Below, piece by piece: positions 17,277 through 25,812 of a DNA stretch of 41,179 nucleotides. A program made the position numbers and the translations under genes. Below the pieces are notes generated by a model. It was not told the origin of the DNA. It saw nothing but the letters and a program-made list of their open reading frames with translations, and made no database searches. Location: NCBI GenBank assembly GCA_036381495.1, contig DASVCS010000168.1:1-41179 (forward strand), in the 5' to 3' direction. Position 1 is the stretch's first letter. Each line of letters opens with the position of its first letter. The DNA is from DASVCS01 sp036381495. GTDB taxonomy: Bacteria > Gemmatimonadota > Gemmatimonadetes > Longimicrobiales > RSA9.

Positions 17277-18529
17277 GGTCGACCGGCGCCGCCACTGCCG
17301 CGCAGCTCGCCGCCGCGACCGCGCTCTTCGCCACGCTCCTCGCCACGCCCGCGCGCTCGCAGGGCCGTCTCGTCATCCTGGACGAACCTGCCGGGACGGC
17401 GGTCGGCCTTGCCGTCGTCATCAATGCGGGCAATGCGTGGGAGACGGCCGCGGAGTCGGGGCTCGGCCGGCTGGCGGCGCAGGCCGTGGTCGAGCGGGCG
17501 CGGCCGCGCCTCGCCGCGCTGGGCGCCACCGCTTCCGTCGCATGCGACGCGACCACGGTCCGCTTCTCGCTCGTCCTCCCTGCTCCGACATGGCAGAGCG
17601 CCGCGGAACTCTTCTTCGAGACGCTCTTCGAATACCCGGTCGGCGCGGATGCCGTCGCGCGCGCCAGGGCGGCCGTACTCGAACCCGTACGTATGGAAGA
17701 GCACAGCTTCACCGGCGACATCAGAGCGGCGCTCGCGCGGGCACGCTTCGGCCGCTCGAGCCGGTGGGCCCGACCGCCGTGCGGGCGCGCGGAGACGCTC
17801 GCCGCGCTGGGCGCGGACGACGTCGAGCGCATGATCCGCACCCGCTTCCTGCCCACGCGCGCGACCGCGGCGATCGTCGGCCCGGTGGACACCGCCGCGG
17901 CCGGCGCACTGCTGCGACGCTGGCTCAGCGACAGCGACCTGCCCGTACTCGTCCCGGCGCCCGACCCGACATCCGGCGGCCACATCCGCGTCGAACGGGC
18001 GACCGTCACGACCTGGGTGGCACTCGCCTTCCCGTTCGACCGCGACGCCGACATCGAGGCGCTGCGGCTGTTGGGCTTCCGGATCCGCGAGGCCGTCGGC
18101 CCCTCGCCCGCGCGCCCCGAGATCTTCGATGCCGCCGTCGAACTCGAACGCCACGGCGATGGCGGCGCCCTCATCGTCTACCTGGTCACGGCGCCGGACC
18201 GCGCCCGCGATGCGGCCGATACCGTCCGCGAACTGATCCACCGGTCCGCAGCCGAGCGCATGCCCGCCGCGGAATTCGACGCGCTCCTGCAACGCTACCG
18301 CGGCCACCGCCTGCTCGCCCTCGCCGCCCCCGAAGCCCGCGCGATGGACGCGGCGCTCGAGCTCTTCTTCGATGGCGCCTTCCACCCCGCCGCGGAACGG
18401 GTCGCCGACCTGACCCGCAGCCGGTTGCGTCACGCCGCCGACGCGCTCGGCACCCCGGCCAGCGCCGTGCTCGGTCCCCCACCGGGCGCCCGCGGCGGCA
18501 CGCGGACACCCCCCGGCGCGGACGGTTGA
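17273..18529 (+). CDS. M16-fold protein without zinc motif (second of pair)
   Basis: 418 aa. A signal peptide (cleavage near ARSQG, residue ~29) is followed by an M16-like domain: INAGNAWETAAESGLGRLAAQAVV corresponds to the region that should carry HxxEH but has none. The second half (VERATVTTWVALAFPFDRDADIEALRLL) looks like the M16 C-domain. The start codon overlaps the previous stop by 4 bases. M16B proteins often come in operonic pairs with one active subunit; here neither partner has the zinc site. The likely role is in the envelope but is unknown. Confidence 0.72.
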   Translation: MRSTGAATAAQLAAATALFATLLATPARSQGRLVILDEPAGTAVGLAVVINAGNAWETAAESGLGRLAAQAVVERARPRLAALGATASVACDATTVRFSLVLPAPTWQSAAELFFETLFEYPVGADAVARARAAVLEPVRMEEHSFTGDIRAALARARFGRSSRWARPPCGRAETLAALGADDVERMIRTRFLPTRATAAIVGPVDTAAAGALLRRWLSDSDLPVLVPAPDPTSGGHIRVERATVTTWVALAFPFDRDADIEALRLLGFRIREAVGPSPARPEIFDAAVELERHGDGGALIVYLVTAPDRARDAADTVRELIHRSAAERMPAAEFDALLQRYRGHRLLALAAPEARAMDAALELFFDGAFHPAAERVADLTRSRLRHAADALGTPASAVLGPPPGARGGTRTPPGADG

Positions 18530-18604
18530 TTAATCCGGTGGGCAGATATAGCTTTTCGACGCCGTCCGACCCGACCTCCGGCGCAAGTCGATGGTGCGGC
18601 CGCT

Positions 18605-18817
18605 GTGGCGGTGCACGCGCGCCACGACCTGCGGTTCCATGAATTCTCCCACCCGCGCCGTGCGCGGACCCTGGAGCATGGAACGGCCGTTCGCGCCCGC
18701 GCTCGCGCACGAGGATCTCTTCGGCCGTACTGGAACGCCGCGATCGATGTGACGGCGGGCGTGCCGTTACAGGTCCAGCTCACGCGGGAGAACGCGGAGG
18801 TCCGAACGAAGCTGTGA
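18605..18817 (+). CDS. small hypothetical protein
   Basis: 70 aa from a GTG start. The first half is His/Arg-rich; the second half (LRPYWNAAIDVTAGVPLQVQLTRENAEVRTKL) looks like a folded protein. No clear ribosome binding site. TATAGC at ~18546 may be a -10 box with a poor -35 (TTGATT, 15 bases away), and a terminator-like hairpin follows at 18863. It could be the remnant of a larger gene. I do not recognise it. Confidence 0.4.
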   Translation: MAVHARHDLRFHEFSHPRRARTLEHGTAVRARARARGSLRPYWNAAIDVTAGVPLQVQLTRENAEVRTKL

Positions 18818-18862
18818 TCCGCGCGGACAGCACGCGGCATGCATCGCGACGGTAGGCGGATG

Positions 18863-18892
18863 CGGCCGGTCCCGTGAACGGGCCGGCCGTTT
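18863..18892 (+). terminator. hairpin before the fadJ-type gene
   Basis: A 12-bp stem with one bulged T (18863-18875 pairing with 18878-18889), a 2-base loop and TTT immediately after. It probably ends transcripts from the M16 pair or the small ORF at 18605. Confidence 0.6.
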
Positions 18893-18926
18893 CCACGGGG
18901 ACCCTCGAGGTGGAGCGCGCGAGGCG

Positions 18927-21089
18927 ATGGCAACGATGCGGGACGTCACCGAGGATCGGGCGGCGCTGACGCTGGACATCGACGGCGATGGCGTCGCCTG
19001 GTTCATCTTCGACCGGCCGGAGAGCCGGGTGAACTTGCTCACGTCGGCCGTCATGGCCCGGCTGGACGGACTCATCGCCGAGAGCGAGGAGCACGCGCGG
19101 ACCGGCCGCGTCAAGGCGCTCATCATCCGGAGCGGCAAGCCCGGAACGTTCATTGCCGGCGCCGACGTCGCGGAGATCGCGGCCGTCGCGGACGCCGCCG
19201 AGGCGGAAGCCGCGGCGCGGGAGGGACAGGCGATCTTTCGTCGGCTCGAGCGGCTGCCGATCCCGAGCCTCGCGGTGATCGATGGCCCGTGCCTGGGCGG
19301 CGGGACGGAGCTGGCGCTTGCGTGCACGTACCGCCTGGCGAGCGACCGGCCGGAGACGCGCATCGGGTTTCTGGAGGTGCGTATCGGGATCATCCCGGGC
19401 TTCGGCGGGACCACGCGGCTGCCGCGCCTGATCGGGCCGCGTGCGGCGCTCGAGCTGATCGTGAGCGGCCGCGCGATCCCGGCGCAAAAGGCGGCGCGCA
19501 TCGGACTGGTCGATGAATGCGTCCCCCACGACCTGCTCGAAGAGCGCGCCCGCCGGTTCGCGTGGGAACGGATCGACCGCGGGCTGATGCGCCCGCGGCG
19601 CCGGCGCGGCTTCGCGGTCCGACTCCTGGAAGACACGGCGCCCGGCCGGCGCATTCTCTTCGCACAGGCGCGCAAGCGAGTGCTGCGCGAGACCCGAGGG
19701 CACTACCCCGCGCCGCTCGTGGCGATCGACACCGTGCGGGAGACGCTCCCACTGCCGCTGGATGAGGCGTTCGCGCGCGAGGCCCGGGCCGTCGGCACAC
19801 TCGCCGCTTCGCCCGTGTGCAAGAACCTCATCCACGTCTTCTTCCTCATGCAGGGCGCCAAGCGGGCGGACGTCCCGGCAGAGCCGCGGTCCGTCGAGCG
19901 CGTCGCCGTCGTGGGCGCGGGCGTGATGGGCGGCGGGATTGCACAGTTGCTGGCGTACCGCGATATCCCGGTGCGGCTCAAGGACATCCGGCCCGATGCC
20001 ATCGCGCACGGGCTCCGCCACGCCCGCGAGGTGTTCGACCGCGCCGTCCGTAAGCGGCGGCTCGACCGCCGCGAGGCGGAGCGACGCATGGAACGCATCG
20101 CGCCGACGCTCGATTACTCCGGGTTCGGCACCGCCGACCTCGTCATCGAGGCCGTGGTCGAGCGCATGGATGTGAAGAAGCAGGTGCTGCGCGAGGTCGA
20201 GGCGGAGATCCCGGCGGACGCGATCCTGACGTCGAACACGTCGACGCTCTCGATCACGGAGATGCAACACGCGCTCGAGCGGCCCGAGGCGTTCTGCGGC
20301 ATGCACTTCTTCAATCCGGTGCACCGGATGCCGCTCGTCGAGGTCGTGCGTGGCGCGGCCACGGCGGATGCCACGATCGCCACGGTCTTCGCACTGGCGC
20401 GCCGGCTCGAGAAGACGCCGGTCATCGTCAATGACGGCCCTGGTTTCCTCGTCAACCGTCTACTCGCGCCGTACCTCAACGAGGCCGGCTGGCTGCTCTC
20501 GGAAGGCGCGTCGATCGAGGCGGTCGATGACGTGCTCCTCGACTTCGGCATGCCGATGGGGCCGTTCCGCCTCCTCGATGAGGTCGGCCTCGACATCTCG
20601 CGCCACGCCGCCGGCGTGCTGTACGAGGCGTTCGGCGACCGGATGCAACCGGCGCCCGCACTCCTCAAGCTGGGCGAGACCGCCCGTCTCGGCCGGAAGG
20701 GCGGGCTCGGATTCTACCGATACGAAGGCGAGAAGGCGACCGAACCGGACCCGGAGATCTACGCGGCACTGGGCGATACCGTACCGGCCGAGCGCCGCGC
20801 GATCCCGGCGGAACGGATCCGGGAACGGACGATCCTGGTCATGATCAACGAGGCGGCCCGGGCACTCGAGGACGGGATCGTCGACGACCCCGGCGCCGTC
20901 GATCTCGCGCTCATCACGGGGATCGGATTCCCGCCGTTCCGCGGCGGACTCCTGCGTTACGCCGACACGATCGGGCTTGCCGCCATCGCCGACCGGCTCG
21001 AAGCGTTCGAACGCGATCTCGGGCCCCGTTTCCAGCCCGCGCCGCTGCTCCGCGAATACGCCGCGGCCGGGCGCGGATTCTACGCGTGA
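18927..21089 (+). CDS. fadJ: fatty acid oxidation enzyme: enoyl-CoA hydratase / 3-hydroxyacyl-CoA dehydrogenase
   Basis: 720 aa bifunctional beta-oxidation enzyme (FadJ/FadB alpha type). The N-terminal crotonase domain has the oxyanion and acid/base elements GGGTELALA and GFLEVRIGIIPGFGGTTRL, with both catalytic Glu present. The C-terminal dehydrogenase has the NAD motif VGAGVMGGGIAQ (~residue 328) and the catalytic His in MHFFNPVHRMPLVEVV. GCGAGG just before the ATG may serve as ribosome binding site. No thiolase partner lies beside it. The next gene overlaps the stop (TGATG). Confidence 0.95.
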   Translation: MATMRDVTEDRAALTLDIDGDGVAWFIFDRPESRVNLLTSAVMARLDGLIAESEEHARTGRVKALIIRSGKPGTFIAGADVAEIAAVADAAEAEAAAREGQAIFRRLERLPIPSLAVIDGPCLGGGTELALACTYRLASDRPETRIGFLEVRIGIIPGFGGTTRLPRLIGPRAALELIVSGRAIPAQKAARIGLVDECVPHDLLEERARRFAWERIDRGLMRPRRRRGFAVRLLEDTAPGRRILFAQARKRVLRETRGHYPAPLVAIDTVRETLPLPLDEAFAREARAVGTLAASPVCKNLIHVFFLMQGAKRADVPAEPRSVERVAVVGAGVMGGGIAQLLAYRDIPVRLKDIRPDAIAHGLRHAREVFDRAVRKRRLDRREAERRMERIAPTLDYSGFGTADLVIEAVVERMDVKKQVLREVEAEIPADAILTSNTSTLSITEMQHALERPEAFCGMHFFNPVHRMPLVEVVRGAATADATIATVFALARRLEKTPVIVNDGPGFLVNRLLAPYLNEAGWLLSEGASIEAVDDVLLDFGMPMGPFRLLDEVGLDISRHAAGVLYEAFGDRMQPAPALLKLGETARLGRKGGLGFYRYEGEKATEPDPEIYAALGDTVPAERRAIPAERIRERTILVMINEAARALEDGIVDDPGAVDLALITGIGFPPFRGGLLRYADTIGLAAIADRLEAFERDLGPRFQPAPLLREYAAAGRGFYA

Positions 21090-21682
21090 TGGACGGCTTC
21101 GTCCACATTCACTACCACCGTCCGCCGGACCGACACGACATCTTCGTCCAACGGCTGGTCCACCGGACGGCCGGCGTGATCGTCACCTTTCTCGAGCGCA
21201 CTCCGCTGCCGCGCCCGATCGAGATCGGCGGGCGCATTGCCCTCGAGGACGGCGCGCCCGCCATCTGGTTCACCTTCCCGGGCGCCTGGCACGACATCGG
21301 CCGGTTCCACCGCGCGGATGGCACGTTCACCGGGATCTACGCGAACATCCTCACGCCCGTCCGCTTCGAGGGCCCGGACACCTGGAGCACCACCGACCTC
21401 TACCTGGACGTGTGGCTGGAACCGGACGGCCGCGCCGCCCTGCTCGATGAAGACGAGTTCGCCCGCGCCGCCGGGCACGGCTGGATCGATGCCGAAATCG
21501 CCGGAGCGGCTCGGGCGGAAGCCGAGCGCATCCTGGCACGGGCTCGGCGGAACGCCTGGCCACCTGCCGTGGTACGGGAGTGGACCCTCGAACGCGTGCA
21601 TCGGCACCTCGCCGGTGCCGAGGCCGCGCCGCACGAACGGCGCCCCCGCCCGCACGCGGGCCCGGGCCCGGCCGCGCACTGA
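21089..21682 (+). CDS. DUF402 domain protein
   Basis: 197 aa. Residues ~15-170 fit the DUF402 fold, related to FomD/nucleotide phosphatase-like barrels: WFTFPGAWHDIGRFHRADGTFTG, then STTDLYLDVWLEPDGRAALLDEDEF, and a C-terminal helix. FomD-type members hydrolyse nucleotide conjugates; the substrate here is unknown. The ATG at 21089 shares a base with the fadJ stop, so translation is coupled; a GTG at 21086 is in frame. The C-terminus is His/Arg/Pro-rich and likely disordered. Confidence 0.85.
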   Translation: MDGFVHIHYHRPPDRHDIFVQRLVHRTAGVIVTFLERTPLPRPIEIGGRIALEDGAPAIWFTFPGAWHDIGRFHRADGTFTGIYANILTPVRFEGPDTWSTTDLYLDVWLEPDGRAALLDEDEFARAAGHGWIDAEIAGAARAEAERILARARRNAWPPAVVREWTLERVHRHLAGAEAAPHERRPRPHAGPGPAAH

Positions 21683-21771
21683 CCGCCGTGGCACGTTTCC
21701 GGCACCCGGCACCGCTCGGGCACACGACCACGCCGCGCGAACAAGAGATGAACCCGCACGAGGCACGACGC

Positions 21772-22443
21772 ATGAACGAGCAGCCAGGCGCCCCGGCACG
21801 CACCACGCGCCGCCGGACGGCGTTCCTCCTCATCGCGACCACGGCCACCCTGCTCACGCCCGCGATCTCGAACGCACAGGCGCGCGGCGAACTCCAGCGC
21901 GCGGGGCTGAGCCGCGTCAAGGGAGATCCATCCGCGCCCGTGCTGGTCTACGAGATCGCGGACTTCCAGTGCCCGTACTGCGCGCGCTTCTCCCGCGAGG
22001 TGTTCCCCGCGCTCGACAGCCTGTACGTCCAGACCGGCAAGGTCCGCTGGATCTTCGTCAACCTGCCGCTCCCCTCCCATCCCCGCGCGTGGTCCGCCGC
22101 CGAGGCGGCGCTCTGCGCCGGCGCCGTCGCCGACCGCTTCTGGACCATGCACAACCGGCTCTTCGCCGACCAGAACACATGGTCCGGCGCCGATGACCCC
22201 GTCCCGGTCTTCCTCGGCTACGCCCGCGCCGCGACCATCCCCGTCGACCGCTTCCACGCCTGCCTCCTCGCCGATCGCGTCGCCCCCGTCCTCCTCGAAG
22301 ACGTGCTGTTCGCCGCCGGCGTCAAGGTCAACGGCACGCCGACCTTCATCATCGATCGGCAGCAGATGGTCGTCGGATTGAAGGATCTGGCGGAATGGAA
22401 GGCACTGCTCGATGAGGCACTGCGGAAGAAGGGAGCCCGATAG
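21772..22443 (+). CDS. secreted DsbA-family thiol oxidoreductase (CPYC)
   Basis: 223 aa. A signal peptide (residues 1-36, cleavage after SNAQA) is followed by a DsbA/DsbG-type thioredoxin fold with active site C67-P-Y-C70 and the cis-Pro loop NGTPTFII. It acts as a periplasmic disulfide oxidase or isomerase. The ATG at 21772 follows GAGG at 8 bases; an in-frame ATG at 21748 has no usable site. It faces, on the other strand, an operon with a second DsbA-like protein and VKOR, the likely re-oxidising partner. Confidence 0.93.
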   Translation: MNEQPGAPARTTRRRTAFLLIATTATLLTPAISNAQARGELQRAGLSRVKGDPSAPVLVYEIADFQCPYCARFSREVFPALDSLYVQTGKVRWIFVNLPLPSHPRAWSAAEAALCAGAVADRFWTMHNRLFADQNTWSGADDPVPVFLGYARAATIPVDRFHACLLADRVAPVLLEDVLFAAGVKVNGTPTFIIDRQQMVVGLKDLAEWKALLDEALRKKGAR

Positions 22444-22446
22444 GAC

Positions 22447-22462
22447 GGCGGGGCGGCCCGCC
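22447..22462. terminator. hairpin between convergent genes
   Basis: A GGCGGG/CCCGCC stem with a 4-base loop in the 39-base gap between the plus-strand DsbA gene and the minus-strand 70-aa gene. No T-run is seen on either strand, so the call is weak. Confidence 0.3.
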
Positions 22463-22482
22463 GACCGCCCGGGGAGTGGACG

Positions 22483-22695
22483 TCAGTCGCTCGGCCCCGC
22501 CCCGTCCTCGACGTATGCCGCGACCAGCCGCCGCGGATCCACGAAGATCTCACCCGTAATGCGCGGCTCCTCCCGCAACGCGTCGATCAAACGCTCGTAA
22601 CGGCCGAGCACCTGCACGGGAAGCCGCACCACCAGGTCGTGGAACGAGCCGTGGTCGGCAAGAACCAGGTGGACGGAAACGCGCTCTTCAGACAT
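22483..22695 (-). CDS. small conserved-looking protein downstream of VKOR
   Basis: 70 aa, no membrane segment. The sequence (SVHLVLADHGSFHDLVVRLP...ERLIDALREEPRITGEIFVDPRRLVAAYVED) looks like a small alpha/beta cytosolic protein. The ATG at 22695 overlaps the VKOR reading frame by 8 bases and follows GGAGCGGG, so it is probably the third gene of the operon. A GTG at 22707 is an alternative. Function unknown. Confidence 0.75.
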   Translation of the reverse strand: MSEERVSVHLVLADHGSFHDLVVRLPVQVLGRYERLIDALREEPRITGEIFVDPRRLVAAYVEDGAGPSD

Positions 22696-23173
22696 TACCC
22701 GCTCCACGCCGGCGCAACTCGGCCAGCGACAGGACGAAAATGAGCGTGGCCAGCACCGCCGATGCCACGCACCACCGGCACCACGCGTGGATGACGAACG
22801 CCTCGATCCCGGTCAGGTACGCCGAGAACCCGAACGCGACCGTCCCCAGGGCAACGAGCAGCAGACCGAGACGACGATCGCGCACGAAACCGCCCTGGAG
22901 CCCGACCAGCGACAGCACGAAGATCGCGCCGTAGCCCGCCACCCCCCAGGCCGGCACGGGAACGCCGAGAAACACCGCCCACGGCGACTCCTGAACCGTG
23001 CTGCAACTCCCCTCACCACACACCAGCGTGCCGATCACGCCCAACTTGTACAGCAGCATGTACCCGGCGATGAGGATCCCGACCAGCGAGAGGACCGCGA
23101 TCCCCATGCGATTCACCGGCGGCCGCGCCGCGACCTGCCCCGCGACCGGTGTATCCGCCGCCGCCGTGTTCAC
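22688..23173 (-). CDS. vitamin K epoxide reductase (VKOR) family protein
   Basis: 161 aa integral membrane protein with 4-5 helices. VKOR re-oxidises DsbA-type proteins and passes electrons to quinone, replacing DsbB. The four functional cysteines are visible: loop pair C52 and C57 (CGEGSC) and the CRWC redox centre C132/C135. The GTG start overlaps the upstream dsbA-like stop (GTGA), so the two are coupled. An ATG at 23107 would remove 22 non-membrane residues. Confidence 0.95.
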   Translation of the reverse strand: MNTAAADTPVAGQVAARPPVNRMGIAVLSLVGILIAGYMLLYKLGVIGTLVCGEGSCSTVQESPWAVFLGVPVPAWGVAGYGAIFVLSLVGLQGGFVRDRRLGLLLVALGTVAFGFSAYLTGIEAFVIHAWCRWCVASAVLATLIFVLSLAELRRRGAGNV

Positions 23174-23898
23174 GCACCCGGCTCCTGACCGATCAGCTCC
23201 GCGATCTCATCGATGTCGTTGAAGTTCCGCACCCGACGGTTGTCGATGATCAGCGTCGGAGTCCCGGTCACGCCGAGCTGCTCGCCCAGCATCCGGTTCG
23301 CCGACACCACATCCGCGTACCGGTCGCTCTCGAGACACCCCTGGAACGCGTCCCGATCCAACCCGAGCTGCTCCGCGTAATCCGTGAAGGTGCCGATCGG
23401 CGCCCCCCGCTCGTACGACCACTCCGCCTGCCGCGAGAAGAGCAGGTCGTGATACGCCCAGAACGCGTCCGGTCCCCCCGCCGCCTCCGCGCATCGCGCC
23501 GCCCGCGAAGCCAGGAACGAATGCGCGTGCACCGCCGTCAGCGGAAAGTCATAGAAGATGAACTGCGCGCGCCCCGTCTTGACGAACCGCTCCACCACCG
23601 CCGGCTTGGTCCGCAGCGCGAACGACGAGCACGCCGGACACTGGAAATCCCCGAACTCGACGATCTTCACCGGCGCCGTCGTATCCCCCATCACCACGCC
23701 ATCCGCCTTCGCGAACAGCGCCCGCGGGTCCTCGACCCCCGTCAGCTCGACCGGCTCCGTCGCCGCACCCGTCCCGCGCCGCATCGCGTACCCGATCGCG
23801 ACGATCCCGACCAGCGCGACCACGGCCAGTACCGCGTAGAAGCCCCGCAGGCCGCCCGCGCCGCTCGCGTTCGCCTTCGCCTTCTTGCGCGCCACCAT
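23170..23898 (-). CDS. membrane-anchored DsbA-family oxidoreductase (CPAC)
   Basis: 242 aa. A basic N-terminus and a single transmembrane anchor (residues ~19-37) are followed by a DsbA/thioredoxin_4 domain with C87-P-A-C90 and cis-Pro GTPTLII. This is the likely redox partner of the adjacent VKOR. The start is firm: AAGGAG lies 5 bases before the ATG. It is the first gene of the operon; a possible promoter (TTGACC near 23950) has no good -10 box. Confidence 0.95.
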   Translation of the reverse strand: MVARKKAKANASGAGGLRGFYAVLAVVALVGIVAIGYAMRRGTGAATEPVELTGVEDPRALFAKADGVVMGDTTAPVKIVEFGDFQCPACSSFALRTKPAVVERFVKTGRAQFIFYDFPLTAVHAHSFLASRAARCAEAAGGPDAFWAYHDLLFSRQAEWSYERGAPIGTFTDYAEQLGLDRDAFQGCLESDRYADVVSANRMLGEQLGVTGTPTLIIDNRRVRNFNDIDEIAELIGQEPGA

Positions 23899-24186
23899 CC
23901 AACTCCTTGCAACAGAACAGGATATCGATCGTCACCGCGTGGACCCGCCGGGTCAAAGATGGCGGAATGCGCAGTCAAGGGCAAGGCCCGCGATCGCGGG
24001 ATTACGGCGTCGCTCCGTCGCTCCACCCCGTCGGTCGGCGGGCTCGCGCGCGTCGCGATCCACGGCTCGGCGCGACCCGCGCGCATTCACGCCTGCCGGG
24101 TACACGCCTTGCGTCAAATGTTTACCGGTGTTTACCGGCAGCGCGCAACCGCGCGCGACCCATGTCCAGCGATTGCGACGAGCACC

Positions 24187-25020
24187 ATGGCGCTCAAAGC
24201 ACTATCGGAACATGTGGATTCCGCGCTTGCGGCGGGCGCGGTCGACATGCGCGGTTGGGAGGTGCGGACCATGGTGGACGGCGAAGACGCGGGCGAGGTG
24301 GATGACGTCCTGGTCGATGACGCCGGATCGGTGCAGTACCTGGATGTCGATCTGGGCGCACTTCGGAAGCACGTGCTGATCCCGCTCGAGAACGCGCGGC
24401 CGGATGAGCTGGAGCGAAGGGTGTGGGTTCCGGGGATGACACGCCAGCAGTTGCGGGATGTGCCTGCGTACGAGCACGACGTGGGGACGGTGACGGAAGA
24501 GTATCGGCAACGCGTGAGTGCGTTGTACGCGGGGTACGCCGCGGGCGAGGCTCCATCGCGGGAGGAGCGGCGGGCGGCGCGGCCGGTGGCCGAGCGGACG
24601 GAGGCGCCGGAGTATCTGGCGAGTTTGAAGGAGTTGACGGACTACCAGGTAGCGGAGGGGGATCCGGACCCGCGGGGCTGGGAAGTCATCGGGGGGGACG
24701 GCGAGCGGATCGGGCGGGTCCACGAGTTGTTGGTGGACACGGCGGCGATGAAGGTCCGCTATCTGGACTGCGACGTGGATGCGCGACTGCGACCCGATGG
24801 CGAGACGCGTCACGTGCTGATCCCGATCGGGTACGCGCGGTTGGATCAGGATGGGAAGCGGATCACGGTGGACGTCATCTCGTCGGAGGACGTACGCGGG
24901 TTGCCGGCGTACGATGGCGGCAGGGTGACGCGTGCGTACGAAGAGGAGGTGGAGGCGCGGTACGCGGCGCATCGACGCGCGGTGGATGACGCGTCGGGCG
25001 CGGGTGGGGAGCGGGGTTGA
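24187..25020 (+). CDS. tandem PRC-barrel domain protein
   Basis: 277 aa containing two PRC-barrel domains, at ~20-95 (MRGWEVRTMVDGEDAGEVDDVLVD) and ~155-240 (RGWEVIGGDGERIGRVHELLVD). Each ends in HVLIP followed by a DVPAYEHD/GLPAYDGG-type motif and a Y-rich stretch. PRC-barrels occur in photosynthetic reaction centre H subunits, RimM and many stress proteins; the role here is unknown. The ATG at 24187 has only a weak site. The next gene starts 1 base after the stop. The 288-base divergent gap upstream shows two adjacent GTTTACCG copies (24120-24140) and no clear promoter. Confidence 0.88.
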   Translation: MALKALSEHVDSALAAGAVDMRGWEVRTMVDGEDAGEVDDVLVDDAGSVQYLDVDLGALRKHVLIPLENARPDELERRVWVPGMTRQQLRDVPAYEHDVGTVTEEYRQRVSALYAGYAAGEAPSREERRAARPVAERTEAPEYLASLKELTDYQVAEGDPDPRGWEVIGGDGERIGRVHELLVDTAAMKVRYLDCDVDARLRPDGETRHVLIPIGYARLDQDGKRITVDVISSEDVRGLPAYDGGRVTRAYEEEVEARYAAHRRAVDDASGAGGERG

Positions 25021-25021
25021 G

Positions 25022-25624
25022 ATGGCCGTGTCGGGCGGGGGGCGATTCGGCGGGGTCGGCGGACGCCGAGATGCTCGCGGATCGCGCGGCGCGACCCGGG
25101 ATCGGCTGGCGGCGGTGGTGCAGTTGGGACCGGGCGCGTGGATCATCGGCGTGGCCGCTCTGGCGCTGGCCGGTTGGGCGGTGGTGGATCTGATCCACGC
25201 GGACGCGGAGCTGCCGGCGATCCGGTCGGTGCCGGCGCCGGCGGCCGCGGAGGCGATCGGCTCGCCGGGCGGCATCGTGCCGCTGCACCGGCTCCTGCCG
25301 GATGCGACGGACGATCTGGGCCGGCGGGTGCGCCTGGATGGGGTGGTGGTCGGGGCGGTGTTGCCGGCCGGCTTCTGGGTCCGGGACCTGCGCGACAACA
25401 TCGTCTTCGTGGCCGTCTCCGCCCCGGGGGACGGGCGGCCGGCGGTGCGGCGGGGGGACATGGTGCGTGTGCGGGGCGTGGTCGCGCTCCTCGGGCCGGG
25501 CGATGACGCCCCGTTGCGCGAGGCCGCGGGGCTGGCGGTCCCGCCCGCCGCGATCCTCATCCGCGACATCCAGGTCCGCGCCGCGGCCGAGGCGATCGAA
25601 CGGCTCGAGTCGCACGGCCCGTGA
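25022..25624 (+). CDS. membrane-anchored protein with OB-like domain
   Basis: 200 aa. The Gly/Arg-rich N-terminus (1-30) precedes one transmembrane helix (~38-56), a Pro/Ala linker, and a beta-rich domain (~85-165: RVRLDGVVVGAVLPAGFWVRDLRDNIVFVAV...RRGDMVRVRGVVALLG) that resembles an OB fold of the NirD/CcmE/YgiW sort. I cannot name the family. It starts 1 base after the PRC-barrel gene, so they are co-translated and perhaps work together at the membrane. Confidence 0.75.
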   Translation: MAVSGGGRFGGVGGRRDARGSRGATRDRLAAVVQLGPGAWIIGVAALALAGWAVVDLIHADAELPAIRSVPAPAAAEAIGSPGGIVPLHRLLPDATDDLGRRVRLDGVVVGAVLPAGFWVRDLRDNIVFVAVSAPGDGRPAVRRGDMVRVRGVVALLGPGDDAPLREAAGLAVPPAAILIRDIQVRAAAEAIERLESHGP

Positions 25625-25630
25625 GGCGAT

Positions 25631-25800
25631 GACCGCGCTGGCGCGGCCGGCGCATCCATACGGCGTCGCACCGGCGGGTCGCGAACGCGCCGGCGGCGGC
25701 CGCGCGGCTGCGACCGTGCTGGCGCGGTTGTCGCATCACTTCGGAGTCGAACGCGCCCGCGAACCGAGCGCAGCGAGCGACCGCGCGGCTCCGAACCCGC
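25631..25800. repeat. dispersed ~80-bp repeat, tandem copies 2 and 3
   Basis: Two related units in tandem, 81 bases apart (GCTGGCGCGG at 25637 and at 25718). The second unit matches the segment at 2866-2957 with identical internal spacing. CGGAGTCG and GCGGCTCCG are inverted relatives at its ends, and GAGCGCAGCGAGCG sits in its centre, so it can fold. It fills the gap between convergent genes and may act as a two-way terminator. Confidence 0.6.
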
Positions 25801-25812
25801 AGGCGTGCTGCT

